Shown here: positions 8,079 through 16,543 of the stretch, piece by piece
How positions within the stretch are numbered: the stretch's first letter is position 1
How the letters are laid out: the number at the start of each line of letters is the position of its first letter
Source: Pseudomonas viridiflava
GTDB taxonomy: Bacteria; Pseudomonadota; Gammaproteobacteria; Pseudomonadales; Pseudomonadaceae
Direction of reading: 5' to 3'
Assembly: GCF_900580865.1 (NCBI RefSeq)
Contig: NZ_UTBZ01000134.1
Location: 1 to 64,000, forward strand
DNA length: 64,000 nt
The notes under the pieces: generated by a model
The model's input: the letters and a program-made list of their open reading frames with translations, nothing else
What the model was told of the DNA's origin: nothing
Databases searched by the model: none
Program-made: the position numbers and the translations under genes

Positions 8079-8369
8079 TTAAGGTCGCAACCCGGTAATC
8101 AGGTGCACCACACCGCCCGCCAAGGACATCACGCCCGCGACACCGGCGGCGCTCAACGCGCGTTGATCGATGCCCGACGCATCACGCAAAACCACCCGCA
8201 CCCGCGTCAACGCCAGCGGTTGCTGCGACTTCAGGTTATCCACACCGCCCAGCGCCGCGACGATAGCGGCGCTCAACCCGTCGCTCGGCTCGGCCGCTGC
8301 TGCGGGAGTATCCACCACCAGATCCGGGGTCAGGGCTTTCCAGAATGCCTTCTGCAATTGATCGAACAT
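8079..8369 (-). CDS. Small stand-alone EIIB-like PTS protein lacking the catalytic cysteine
   Basis: A 96-residue protein whose second half is an EIIB domain of the glucose/sucrose superfamily: LSAAIVAALGGVDNL (32-46) and TRVRVVLRD align with the start of the trehalose EIIBC encoded in the same operon (LGGSDNL ... CVTRLRLALKD). The phosphorylatable Cys before TR is Ala here (Ala53, in ALTR). The first 30 residues are a linker rich in Ala and Pro. It is the last gene of the tre operon, 2 bases after the EIIA-HPr-EI gene. Without Cys it cannot carry a phosphate in the normal way, so a regulatory or decoy role is more likely than transport. Confidence 0.75.
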   Translation of the reverse strand: MFDQLQKAFWKALTPDLVVDTPAAAAEPSDGLSAAIVAALGGVDNLKSQQPLALTRVRVVLRDASGIDQRALSAAGVAGVMSLAGGVVHLITGLRP

Positions 8370-8371
8370 GT

Positions 8372-10900
8372 TCAGTTCTCCAGAACCCGTAAAGTATCGA
8401 CGGTTGCCTCGTGAAACAGCTGTAACGCCTCACGCACCTGGCCGGCATTTTCCAGACCGAGCACCTGTTGGGCGATGATCTGACAGTCCGCCAACGCAAG
8501 CTCGCGCACTGTTGCCTTGACCGGCGCAATCATCGGCACGCTCACCGACAGTTCGTCCACGCCCAATCCCAGCAACAGCGGCACCGCCAGACGTTCAGAG
8601 GCCATCGCCCCGCACACGCCGACCCATTTGCCATGGGCGTGCGCAGCCTTCACGGTCATGGCGATCAGGCGCAATACCGAGGGATGAAAACTGTCCGCCT
8701 GACTGGCCAGACGCGGGTGATCGCGATCCATGGCGAGGGTGTATTGCGTCAGGTCATTGGTGCCGATCGAGAAGAAATCCACCAGCGGCGCAAACAGATC
8801 CGCCATCAGCGCCGCGGCCGGCACTTCGATCATGATCCCCAGCTTCGGCCGCTGCTTTAGTCCCAGTGCCAATATCTCCTCATCGAGCATTTGCCGCGCC
8901 AGACGCAGTTCCGAGAGTTGCGTGACCATCGGCAACATGATGTGCAAACGTGTCAGATCGCAGCAGCCGAGCATGGCCCGGAACTGCTCGCGCAATAACT
9001 GCGGGCGCTCCAGGCACAAACGAATGCCGCGCACACCCAGGAACGGGTTGGTTTCACTGTCCATGGGCACATAGGCCAGCGGTTTGTCGCCGCCGACATC
9101 GAGGGTGCGCACCACCAGATTGTGTGCAGATCCGACGCAGCGAGCGATCGCACTGTAAGTGGCGACCTGTTCGTCATGGCTCGGAGCGTGATTGCGGTCC
9201 AGATAGAGAAACTCCGAACGCAGCAGACCGACGCCCGCTCCTCCCACAGCCATGGCCTGCACGGTTTCAGCCAATGAGGCGACGTTGGCCGACACCTCGA
9301 CGTGATGCCCGTCACGGGTTCGCGCGGCGAGCGTTGCATTGGCCAGCTCATGCTCGTGGCGTTGGCGCTGTTGCGCGTGGCGCGCCTGCCATTGTTTGAT
9401 CGCCGCAGTGTCCGGATGCACATGCAGTTCGCCCTTGTCGGCATCGAGCAGTACTTGAGTGCCATTGCTCAACGCGAGCATTTGCACCGGCACCCCGCAG
9501 ATCGATGGCAGACCACAGGCGCGGGCAAGAATTGCCACGTGGCTGGTCGCGCCGCCGCCAACTGTCGCGAAGCCCAGTACTTTGCTGGTATCGATGCCGG
9601 CGGTCTGCGACGGCGTCAGTTGATCGGCAATCAGAATGCACCCTGGCGGCAGCTCCAGCGCCTGATCGCCAATCCCCAACAACAACTTGAGAACCCGGCG
9701 CCCGACATCGATCAGGTCCGCCGCCCGTTCGGCCAGCAGTGCACTGCCGAGTTGGCGAAACATGGTCGCGGTTTCTTCAGTGGCGGCGCGCCAGGCGAAG
9801 GCCGCGCTTTTGCCCTCCTCAATCAACGCTTGCGCCTGATCGAGCAGACCCGGATCTTCGAGCAGTTCCTGATGCGCCTTGAAGATCTCGGCTTCGGCTT
9901 CACCCGCAGCGGTATCACGCAAATGCTGCAAGGCCAGATCCGCTTCGATCAGGGCATTGGCGAGGGCCGCACGCTCGACGTCTGCTTCGCCGCCAACCTC
10001 ACTGACGTCGAAGACCGGTTCGCTGACCTGCACCACTTGGCCCAACGCCGAACCGGGTGATGCGCAGACGCCACGCAGAAGCGCCAGCGTCTCGGTGGTG
10101 GCGACCTCGACAGGCGCCACTGCCGTCACCGTTTCACCGCAGCCCTCGGCCAGTAACCGGGTCAGCGTATTGATTGCCGCGTCAGCATCTTCGCCCACCG
10201 CACTGACCTGCACGCTGTCGCCGAAAGCGGTCTGCAACGCCATGATCGCCACCAGCGATTTGGCGTTGGCCTGAGCCTGTTGCTTATGCAGGTAAATCTT
10301 TGCCGCAAAGCCCTTTGCCGCTTGCGCAAACACTGCTGCCGGACGCGCATGCAGACCGTTGGGGTTGGGCAGTTTCAACAACGCTGAGAACACCGCCTGA
10401 CCTTCTGCCACGACAGGTGCCTCGCCGGTCGCCTGCGCACCGGCGAGTTCAAGCAACGGCTGAGCGGTTTCGACCTGACCACTCGGCGCGATCAGCCAGG
10501 TAAACGGCTCACCGCTGACCACCAGCATCAAGGTCAGCAGGCTGCGCGCGTGCAGAGCAATGTAATCGGCGTCGAACTCGATCAGCGCCTGCCCCGCCGC
10601 AACCCGTTGTCCCTCTTCGACCAGGCGAGTGAAGCCCTGGCCGGCGAGGTTCACCGTGTCCAGGCCGATGTGCATCAACACCTGCACGCCGTGGTCATCG
10701 GTGATGCTCACGGCATGCCCGCTGGCCTGGACGTTGCTGACAATTCCGGCGATAGGAGCACACAGGGTCGACGAAGTCGGGTCGATGCACAGACCGTCGC
10801 CGATCACCCGCCCGGAAAACACCGGATCGGGCACTTGCTCGAGCGTCATCAGGACACCGGACAAGGGAGCCAGCAGTTGCAATGGTTGGGGTGTGGCCAT
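8372..10900 (-). CDS. Fused PTS phosphotransferase EIIA(Glc-type)-HPr-EI
   Basis: An 842-residue fusion of three PTS proteins. EIIA of the glucose type spans about 1-150 with active His77 (LMHIGLDT). HPr spans about 170-255 with His184 (GLHARPA). EI spans about 275-842 with the swivelling-domain His454 (GGGATSHVAIL) and the C-terminal GVCGAMAS cysteine. It passes phosphate from PEP through its own domains to the EIIB domain of the trehalose permease encoded upstream, so this operon needs no outside PTS protein. The start at 10900 (MATPQ) follows AGGTGA; an in-frame ATG at 10936 is possible. The nag and fru operons of Pseudomonas have similar fusions. Confidence 0.92.
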   Translation of the reverse strand: MATPQPLQLLAPLSGVLMTLEQVPDPVFSGRVIGDGLCIDPTSSTLCAPIAGIVSNVQASGHAVSITDDHGVQVLMHIGLDTVNLAGQGFTRLVEEGQRVAAGQALIEFDADYIALHARSLLTLMLVVSGEPFTWLIAPSGQVETAQPLLELAGAQATGEAPVVAEGQAVFSALLKLPNPNGLHARPAAVFAQAAKGFAAKIYLHKQQAQANAKSLVAIMALQTAFGDSVQVSAVGEDADAAINTLTRLLAEGCGETVTAVAPVEVATTETLALLRGVCASPGSALGQVVQVSEPVFDVSEVGGEADVERAALANALIEADLALQHLRDTAAGEAEAEIFKAHQELLEDPGLLDQAQALIEEGKSAAFAWRAATEETATMFRQLGSALLAERAADLIDVGRRVLKLLLGIGDQALELPPGCILIADQLTPSQTAGIDTSKVLGFATVGGGATSHVAILARACGLPSICGVPVQMLALSNGTQVLLDADKGELHVHPDTAAIKQWQARHAQQRQRHEHELANATLAARTRDGHHVEVSANVASLAETVQAMAVGGAGVGLLRSEFLYLDRNHAPSHDEQVATYSAIARCVGSAHNLVVRTLDVGGDKPLAYVPMDSETNPFLGVRGIRLCLERPQLLREQFRAMLGCCDLTRLHIMLPMVTQLSELRLARQMLDEEILALGLKQRPKLGIMIEVPAAALMADLFAPLVDFFSIGTNDLTQYTLAMDRDHPRLASQADSFHPSVLRLIAMTVKAAHAHGKWVGVCGAMASERLAVPLLLGLGVDELSVSVPMIAPVKATVRELALADCQIIAQQVLGLENAGQVREALQLFHEATVDTLRVLEN

Positions 10901-10962
10901 GACGTCACCTGCAGTTTTGTTCTTTGAAGTGCCCATGGAGCGCGACGCTCCATCAGCATCGC

Positions 10963-12186
10963 TTATTTCCACCAGTATTCGACCTGCAATCCGACATTCG
11001 CACCGTGGCGAGCGGTGCCGAAAGCGCCGGTGTCAGACAATGCCGAACCTTTCGCCAGTTCGTTGGCTGCACGTTTGGCCGCCTCGTTCCAGGTGGCGTA
11101 CGTGTAATACAGACGCACCTCGGGACGCGCCCAGAACTCCGGGCCCTTGGGCGACCAGGTCGGGGCAAACGTGAACTTGCTCAGTTTGCGCGTGCCGCCA
11201 GGGGCTTCGACTTGATCGTGGCCCAGTTCGGTGACCAGTTTGAAATGTTCACTGATCGCGTACGCAGGTCGCACCCCCAAAGAGATCCAGTTCTGATCGG
11301 CACCGTCCGGGCGAATGTCTTTCTGATATACCGCTTCAACCTGACCGCCGAAACGCGGTGTCACCTGCCAGTCAAAAAACTCGACGACACGGTAACTCTT
11401 GTTGCTGTTGTCCAGTTTGACGTTACCGGTATAACCCAGCCCGGTGCCCGGCCCTTCACCGTATTGCAGCGCCAGTTTGTTCTTGCCGCCGAAAAAATCC
11501 GTTTGCACATGTTGCGTGGTGATCGCCCAGCCCCGGTGGGCATCGCGGCTGTCGGGTTTGTCGATATAACTCAAACCGAACTCCAGCTCACCGCCCGGGT
11601 TGGTCTTGAAACCGGCGACGTTGAAGTCGTGCCGATTGATGTAGTCCTTCTGGTACAGGTTGTCCTTGCGCGAAAAGGCGTAGCTGTATTTAAGGTCGCC
11701 GATCAATACGTCTTCGACTCCGCCCCCGGTGCCGCTCTGGTTCCAGTAATAGAAGTCGGAAATGTGGATGTCATTCCGTTTGTAGTAGCGGCGCCCGGCC
11801 CACAGTGAGCCACCGTTAAGTGCAGGCATCGCCGACCACTGTGCGTAGGCCTGCGGCAAGCGGATCGAACCATTGTCTTCTTTGAAGGTGGGGCTGCGGT
11901 CGTAGCGGTTATACAACGAGGCCATGCCATCGACGCTGAGCACCGAACCGTCGTCGAGGGTGTACAAATCCTGACGCAACTCCAGCTCACCGTACTGCTC
12001 GCATTCGTTACCCAGACGATATTTGGTCTGCGCACCGGGTAACTGGAAGCATGACTGGCCGCTGCTGTTGACCGACGTGCCGACACCGCTGCGCAAGTAG
12101 CCGCCAAACTCCAGCGCTTGTGACGCTGGCGGTAAGGCCAGGCAAAAACCTGCGACTGCAAGGCTGCGATTTATTGTTGTTTTCAT
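10963..12186 (-). CDS. LamB-type maltoporin/carbohydrate porin
   Basis: A 407-residue outer-membrane beta-barrel of the LamB family. The signal peptide ends at ALPPASQA before LEF. The mature start LEFGGYLRSGVG and the C-terminal LQVEYWWK, with its terminal aromatic residue, are typical of maltoporins. It has the early Cys pair (QSCF ... GNEC) and alternating-residue strands throughout. It presumably lets trehalose across the outer membrane, since it lies between the hydrolase and the phosphotransferase genes of the tre operon. The start is the ATG at 12186 (MKTTIN), as the four preceding codons add nothing. Confidence 0.88.
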   Translation of the reverse strand: MKTTINRSLAVAGFCLALPPASQALEFGGYLRSGVGTSVNSSGQSCFQLPGAQTKYRLGNECEQYGELELRQDLYTLDDGSVLSVDGMASLYNRYDRSPTFKEDNGSIRLPQAYAQWSAMPALNGGSLWAGRRYYKRNDIHISDFYYWNQSGTGGGVEDVLIGDLKYSYAFSRKDNLYQKDYINRHDFNVAGFKTNPGGELEFGLSYIDKPDSRDAHRGWAITTQHVQTDFFGGKNKLALQYGEGPGTGLGYTGNVKLDNSNKSYRVVEFFDWQVTPRFGGQVEAVYQKDIRPDGADQNWISLGVRPAYAISEHFKLVTELGHDQVEAPGGTRKLSKFTFAPTWSPKGPEFWARPEVRLYYTYATWNEAAKRAANELAKGSALSDTGAFGTARHGANVGLQVEYWWK

Positions 12187-12292
12187 AAGCCACCCCATTG
12201 TTTTTATTGTCTGGTTGCATGAATTCGGCGCGCAGAAATCCCCCGCGCAGTGCTCTGCGTGTTTTTTTGAAAGCTGTTTTTTTAGTTAAAGG

Positions 12293-13942
12293 TCAGGGAT
12301 CGATCAGGTGCAGAACGAATGACTCGTAAGGTCTTAAAGTCACCTGGCGCTCGCGCAGCGGGCCGTCTGGATAGTTGCTGATCAACTGCCGCTGGCTCAT
12401 CGACTCGCTGATGACCGTCGACGGCAACTGCACTTCACAGGTTGTCCCGTAGAAGTTGTTCACCACCAACAAACGCTCGGCGTCACCTTCACGCACATAC
12501 GCCCAGACCTGCGGATGTTCGGGCAACAGTTGTCGGTACAGCCCGTCGGTGATCAACGGTTCGTGGCGACGCAGCGCGATCAGACGGCGGTAGTGATGCA
12601 ACACCGAGTCCGGGTCGTCGAGCTGATGGGCGACGTTGATCTGCGCGGCATTGGCCGGTACGCCGATCCACGGTTCGACACTGCTGAAACCGGCGTTCGG
12701 TCCGCCGTCCCAATGCATCGGCGTACGACCGTTATCGCGAGACTTCTGCATGATCGCCGCCATGTTGTCGGCATCGCTGCTGCCGGCCTCGCGCTTGAGG
12801 CGAAAGATGTTCAGCGTCTCGACATCGCGATAATGCTCGATCGACTCAAACCCCGGATTGGTCATGCCCAACTCTTCGCCCTGATACACGAACGGCGTGC
12901 CCTGCAGAAAGTGCAGCGCGGTGCCGAGCATCTTCGCCGAAAGTTCGCGATACTCGCCGTCATTGCCAAAGCGCGAAACCACTCGCGGTTGATCGTGGTT
13001 ACACCAGAACAGCGCGTTCCAGCCGCCGCCGGCCTGCATGCCGGTCTGCCAGTCGGACAGGATCGCCTTGAGCTGAAGGAAATCGAAATCGGCGCGCACC
13101 CACTTCTGCAGGTTCGGATAATCGACTTTCAGATGATGAAAGTTGAAGGTCATCGACAGCTCTTTCGACTGCGGATTCGAATAACGAATGCAGTGTTCGA
13201 GACTGGTCGAGGACATCTCGCCGACATTGATCAGGTCGTGCCCTTCGAAGACCTCGCGGTGCATCTGCTGCAAGTACGCGTGAACGTTCGGCCCGTCGGT
13301 ATAGAAGCGGCGGCCGTCGCTGTTGTCTTCGGGGAAGTCCCCGGGCTTGGAGATCAGATTGATCACATCGAGACGAAAGCCACCCACGCCCTTGTCTCGC
13401 CAGAACTGCATCATCCGGAACACTTCAGCGCGCACCTTGGGATTGTCCCAATTCAGGTCGGCCTGGGTATGGTCGAACAGGTGCAGGTAATACTGACCGG
13501 TCTGGGCCTCGTACTCCCAGGCGGAACCACCGAACTTGGATTCCCAGTTGTTCGGCTGATCACGCCAGATGTAGAAGTCACGGTAAGGGTTGTCGAGGCT
13601 GCTGCGCGCCTGCTGGAACCACACGTGCTCGATCGAGGTGTGATTGACCACAATGTCGAGCATCAGCTTGATCCCGCGCTTGCCTGCTTCGGCGATCAGC
13701 AATTCGCAGTCGGCCATGCTGCCGTAGCTCGGATCGATGGCGTAGTAATCGCTGATGTCATAGCCATTATCGCGCTGCGGCGAGCGCAGGAATGGCGTGA
13801 TCCACAAGCAGTCGACACCCAGCCACTGCAGGTAGTCGAGCTTGGCGACGATACCCAGCAGATCCCCTGTCGGGTTGCCGGCGTGGCTATGAAAACTCTT
13901 CGGATAGACCTGGTAGATCACCGAACGCTGCCAGTCTTGCAT
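12293..13942 (-). CDS. treC: Trehalose-6-phosphate hydrolase
   Basis: A 549-residue GH13 (oligo-1,6-glucosidase-like) enzyme that splits trehalose 6-phosphate into glucose and glucose 6-phosphate. The four GH13 regions are present: DIVVNH (96-101), GFRLDVINL with nucleophile Asp192, NVGEMSS with acid/base Glu242, and NHDQPR with Asp317. The N-terminus WQRSVIYQVYPKSFHSHAGNPTGDL is typical of phosphotrehalases. It is placed directly downstream of the permease. In Pseudomonas literature this gene is also called treA. Confidence 0.93.
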   Translation of the reverse strand: MQDWQRSVIYQVYPKSFHSHAGNPTGDLLGIVAKLDYLQWLGVDCLWITPFLRSPQRDNGYDISDYYAIDPSYGSMADCELLIAEAGKRGIKLMLDIVVNHTSIEHVWFQQARSSLDNPYRDFYIWRDQPNNWESKFGGSAWEYEAQTGQYYLHLFDHTQADLNWDNPKVRAEVFRMMQFWRDKGVGGFRLDVINLISKPGDFPEDNSDGRRFYTDGPNVHAYLQQMHREVFEGHDLINVGEMSSTSLEHCIRYSNPQSKELSMTFNFHHLKVDYPNLQKWVRADFDFLQLKAILSDWQTGMQAGGGWNALFWCNHDQPRVVSRFGNDGEYRELSAKMLGTALHFLQGTPFVYQGEELGMTNPGFESIEHYRDVETLNIFRLKREAGSSDADNMAAIMQKSRDNGRTPMHWDGGPNAGFSSVEPWIGVPANAAQINVAHQLDDPDSVLHHYRRLIALRRHEPLITDGLYRQLLPEHPQVWAYVREGDAERLLVVNNFYGTTCEVQLPSTVISESMSQRQLISNYPDGPLRERQVTLRPYESFVLHLIDP

Positions 13943-13972
13943 GGCGCATTTCCCTCTTGAATTTTACGAGTT

Positions 13973-14053
13973 CTGTAGGAGCTGCCGAAGGCTGCGATCT
14001 TTTGACTTTGAGAGGCAAGATCAAAAGATCGCAGCCTTCGGCAGCTCCTACAG
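13973..14053. repeat. REPIN, family B
   Basis: An almost perfect inverted repeat with arms 'ctgtaggagctgccgaaggc' and complement, enclosing 'tttgagaggc'. It lies between the permease and hydrolase genes of the tre operon. The long hairpin could lower downstream expression or stabilise the upstream message. Confidence 0.85.
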
Positions 14054-14059
14054 ATCGAT

Positions 14060-15502
14060 TCAGGCAACCCGATAACCGGGCCGGACAATCTTCATGCTCA
14101 GTGCACAGGTCAGAACAAACGGCACGAGCATGGCAATCAGCATCCCCAGCACAAACATCGGGATGTACTGCGGAATGATCGAGATGAACCCCGGCAGACC
14201 ACCGACGCCGATGGCCGAGGCCTGAACCTTGTTCAGCGACAGGAATACGCAGCCCAGCGCCGAGCCGGTAAGCGCGGCGTAGAACGGAAACTTGTAGCGC
14301 AAATTGACACCGAACATCGCCGGCTCGGTGATACCGAAGTAGGCAGAAATCGCCGAGGTCGACGCCATGCTCTTGTCCCGCGCATTACGGGTCATCCAGA
14401 ACACCGCCAGGGCGGCACTGCCCTGGGCGAGGTTGGACATGACGATCATCGGCCAGATGAAGGTGCCGCCCTGGGTCGAGATCAATTGCAGGTCGACCGC
14501 GAGAAACATGTGATGCATGCCGGTGATCACCAGCGGCGCATACAGCAGACCAAAAATCGCGCCGCCCACCATCGGTGCCAGGTCAAACAACATGACCAGC
14601 CCTTCGGTGATGAAGATGCCGATGTGGCGGGTCACCGGACCGATTACCGCCAGCGCCAGCACACCCGTGACGACGATGGTGGTGATCGGTACCACGAGCA
14701 ATTGAATGGCGTTGGGCACGCGCGCGCGCAACCATTTTTCGATGACGCTCATTACGTAGGCGGCCAGCAGAATCGGCAGGATCTGCCCCTGATAACCGAC
14801 CTTTTCCACCTGAAACAAACCGAGAATGTCGAAGTACGGCAACTGCTGCCCGTCCAGCCCGGCCACAGCCTTGCCGTAGTTCCAGGCGTTGAGCAGATCC
14901 GGGTGCACCAGCATCAGGCCGAGCACGATGCCAAGGATCTCGCTGCCGCCAAAGCGTTTGGCCGCCGACCAGCCCACCAGCGCCGGCAGAAACACGAACG
15001 AGGTGTTGGCCATCAGATTGATCAGGCTCCACAGCCCGTCGAGTTTCGGGTAGGCATCGAGCAGGGTTTGCCCGTCGATGAACATGCCTTTGGCGCCAAG
15101 CAGATTGTTGATGCCCATCAACAGGCCGGCAATGATCAGCGCCGGCAGGATCGGCATGAACACGTCGGAAAACACCCGCACCAGCCGCTGCATGGCGTTG
15201 ATCTTTTCGGCACTTTTCTGTTTGACGTCAGCGATGGTCGACGCCGCGAGGCCGGTCTGCCGACGCAGTTCGGCGTAGACCTTTTCCACTTCACCCGGAC
15301 CGATCACCACCTGATACAGGCCGCCGGTGAAGAACGAGCCTTTGACCAGGTCGATCTGATTCAGCGTGGCGCTGTCCACCAGGCTCGGGTCCTTCAGGGC
15401 CAGCCGCAACCGCGTGACGCAATGGGCGGCCTGTTCGAGGTTGTCGCTGCCGCCGAGGCTGTGCAGCAACTGCCTGGCAATGTTCGGGTAGTCGTGGCTC
15501 AT
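14060..15502 (-). CDS. treB: Trehalose-specific PTS permease EIIBC
   Basis: A 480-residue inner-membrane permease. The EIIB domain (about 1-80) has the phosphorylation site Cys28 in HCVTRLRL. The EIIC domain follows with about ten hydrophobic segments, including FGITEPAMFGVNLRYKFPF, the sugar-binding signature of the glucose/sucrose EIIC superfamily. It imports trehalose as trehalose 6-phosphate. It lacks EIIA, which the fused EIIA-HPr-EI of the same operon supplies. The start is the ATG at 15502 (MSHDYPN). The name treP is used in Pseudomonas and Bacillus. It is the first gene of the tre operon and divergent from treR. Confidence 0.92.
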   Translation of the reverse strand: MSHDYPNIARQLLHSLGGSDNLEQAAHCVTRLRLALKDPSLVDSATLNQIDLVKGSFFTGGLYQVVIGPGEVEKVYAELRRQTGLAASTIADVKQKSAEKINAMQRLVRVFSDVFMPILPALIIAGLLMGINNLLGAKGMFIDGQTLLDAYPKLDGLWSLINLMANTSFVFLPALVGWSAAKRFGGSEILGIVLGLMLVHPDLLNAWNYGKAVAGLDGQQLPYFDILGLFQVEKVGYQGQILPILLAAYVMSVIEKWLRARVPNAIQLLVVPITTIVVTGVLALAVIGPVTRHIGIFITEGLVMLFDLAPMVGGAIFGLLYAPLVITGMHHMFLAVDLQLISTQGGTFIWPMIVMSNLAQGSAALAVFWMTRNARDKSMASTSAISAYFGITEPAMFGVNLRYKFPFYAALTGSALGCVFLSLNKVQASAIGVGGLPGFISIIPQYIPMFVLGMLIAMLVPFVLTCALSMKIVRPGYRVA

Positions 15503-15556
15503 GCTTGTTCTTCCGCTGTGGATTGTTGTTATTGGCAGCACGCCGAAGCGAAAAAT

Positions 15557-15572
15557 ACTCGTCTGTACGAGT
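15557..15572. promoter_or_regulatory. Putative TreR operator O1
   Basis: ACTCGTCTGTACGAGT, a palindrome with arms ACTCGT/ACGAGT and a four-base centre CTGT. It lies between divergent treB and treR. A copy in the opposite orientation follows 10 bases later. HutC-type GntR regulators bind such short palindromes. Assignment to TreR is inference from position. Confidence 0.75.
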
Positions 15573-15582
15573 TAATGCAACA

Positions 15583-15598
15583 ACTCGTACAGACGAGT
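15583..15598. promoter_or_regulatory. Putative TreR operator O2
   Basis: ACTCGTACAGACGAGT, the exact reverse complement of O1 at 15557-15572. Centre-to-centre spacing is 26 bases, about two and a half helical turns. The pair could bind two TreR dimers cooperatively between the divergent tre promoters. Confidence 0.75.
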
Positions 15599-15737
15599 TT
15601 GTTTATGTATGTTCCCGCCAGACCGAAGGCGAAATTTCCTACTCAGCCCTAAGGTGATTTCCATCGTCCACATGGACAAAGCCCTACCCTGGCCTTAAGG
15701 TTCGTGGCTTTGAGCACAGTCGGCACCGAGCCTACCC

Positions 15738-16442
15738 ATGAGCAAATACAACCAGATCTATAGCGATCTGCTGGCCAGCATCACGACTGAGCGCCTGGAA
15801 CGCGGCGCCCGCCTGCCTTCCGAAACCGAACTGATGGACAGCTATCAGGCCAGTCGTGGCACGGTGCGCAAGGCTATCGAACTGCTTCAGGAACGCGGCT
15901 TTGCGCAGAAAATCCACGGCAAGGGCACCTTTGTGCTTTCGACCAATCCGATCGAGTTTCAGCTCGGCGGCATCGTCAGTTTTCAGGAGACCTACCCGCG
16001 TCTGGGCAATGACGTCAGCACCGAAGTGGTCGAGCTGAGCCAGATCCCGCTCGAAGGTGCCCTGCTTGAGCATATCCATGCCGAGCCCGGCAGCCTCATC
16101 ACCCGGATCAAGCGTGTGCGGCGGATCGATGGCAAACGGGTCATCCTCGACATCAACCACTTCGTCAGCGAAGTGATTCCCGGCCTGTCCCTCGATATCG
16201 CCGAGCAATCGATTTACGCCCATATCGAACAGACCCTGCAGTTACAGATTGCCTACGCCCAACGCACCATCGAAGCGGTGCCGCGCAGCAAGGACGATCA
16301 ACTGCACCTGGACCTCGACGGCCAGAGCCATGTGATCGTGGTCAGCAACCAGACCTTCCTTCAGGACGGTCGTCAGTTCGAGTACACCGAATCGCGGCAC
16401 ACCCTCGACAAGTTCTACTTTTCCGACGTGGCCCGGCGCTGA
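15738..16442 (+). CDS. treR: Trehalose operon repressor TreR, GntR/HutC family
   Basis: A 234-residue regulator. The N-terminal winged helix is LPSETELMDSYQASRGTVRK through GKGTFV (about residues 24-73). The C-terminal UTRA effector domain covers about 90-232. Family members bind trehalose 6-phosphate and release the operator when it is present. It is divergent from the tre operon, and the paired palindromes lie between. After its stop there is about 100 bases before the toxin-like gene, so it is probably transcribed alone. Confidence 0.92.
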   Translation: MSKYNQIYSDLLASITTERLERGARLPSETELMDSYQASRGTVRKAIELLQERGFAQKIHGKGTFVLSTNPIEFQLGGIVSFQETYPRLGNDVSTEVVELSQIPLEGALLEHIHAEPGSLITRIKRVRRIDGKRVILDINHFVSEVIPGLSLDIAEQSIYAHIEQTLQLQIAYAQRTIEAVPRSKDDQLHLDLDGQSHVIVVSNQTFLQDGRQFEYTESRHTLDKFYFSDVARR

Positions 16443-16480
16443 CCCCGACACGTTTGGAACAATCATGTGCGGTACATATG

Positions 16481-16543
16481 TAGTGCACTCCCCTTGAGCG
16501 AATCGGCCATGCTCGGCCTTCATTTCTCAAGGATGGAGAAAGC
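16481..16543 (+). promoter_or_regulatory. Upstream leader of toxin-like gene 1, duplicated before gene 2
   Basis: A 63-base block starting 'tagtgcactcccct' and ending in the SD-bearing 'tttctcaaggatg' matches 19814-19876 at the same distance from the start codon. The conserved block probably carries the promoter or 5' UTR shared by both paralogues. Confidence 0.55.

Noticed and set aside
8079..8369. The EIIB-like gene as a decayed pseudogene
   Set aside because: The frame is intact, coupled by 2 bases to the preceding gene and keeps the EIIB core residues apart from the Cys, so I report it as a gene.
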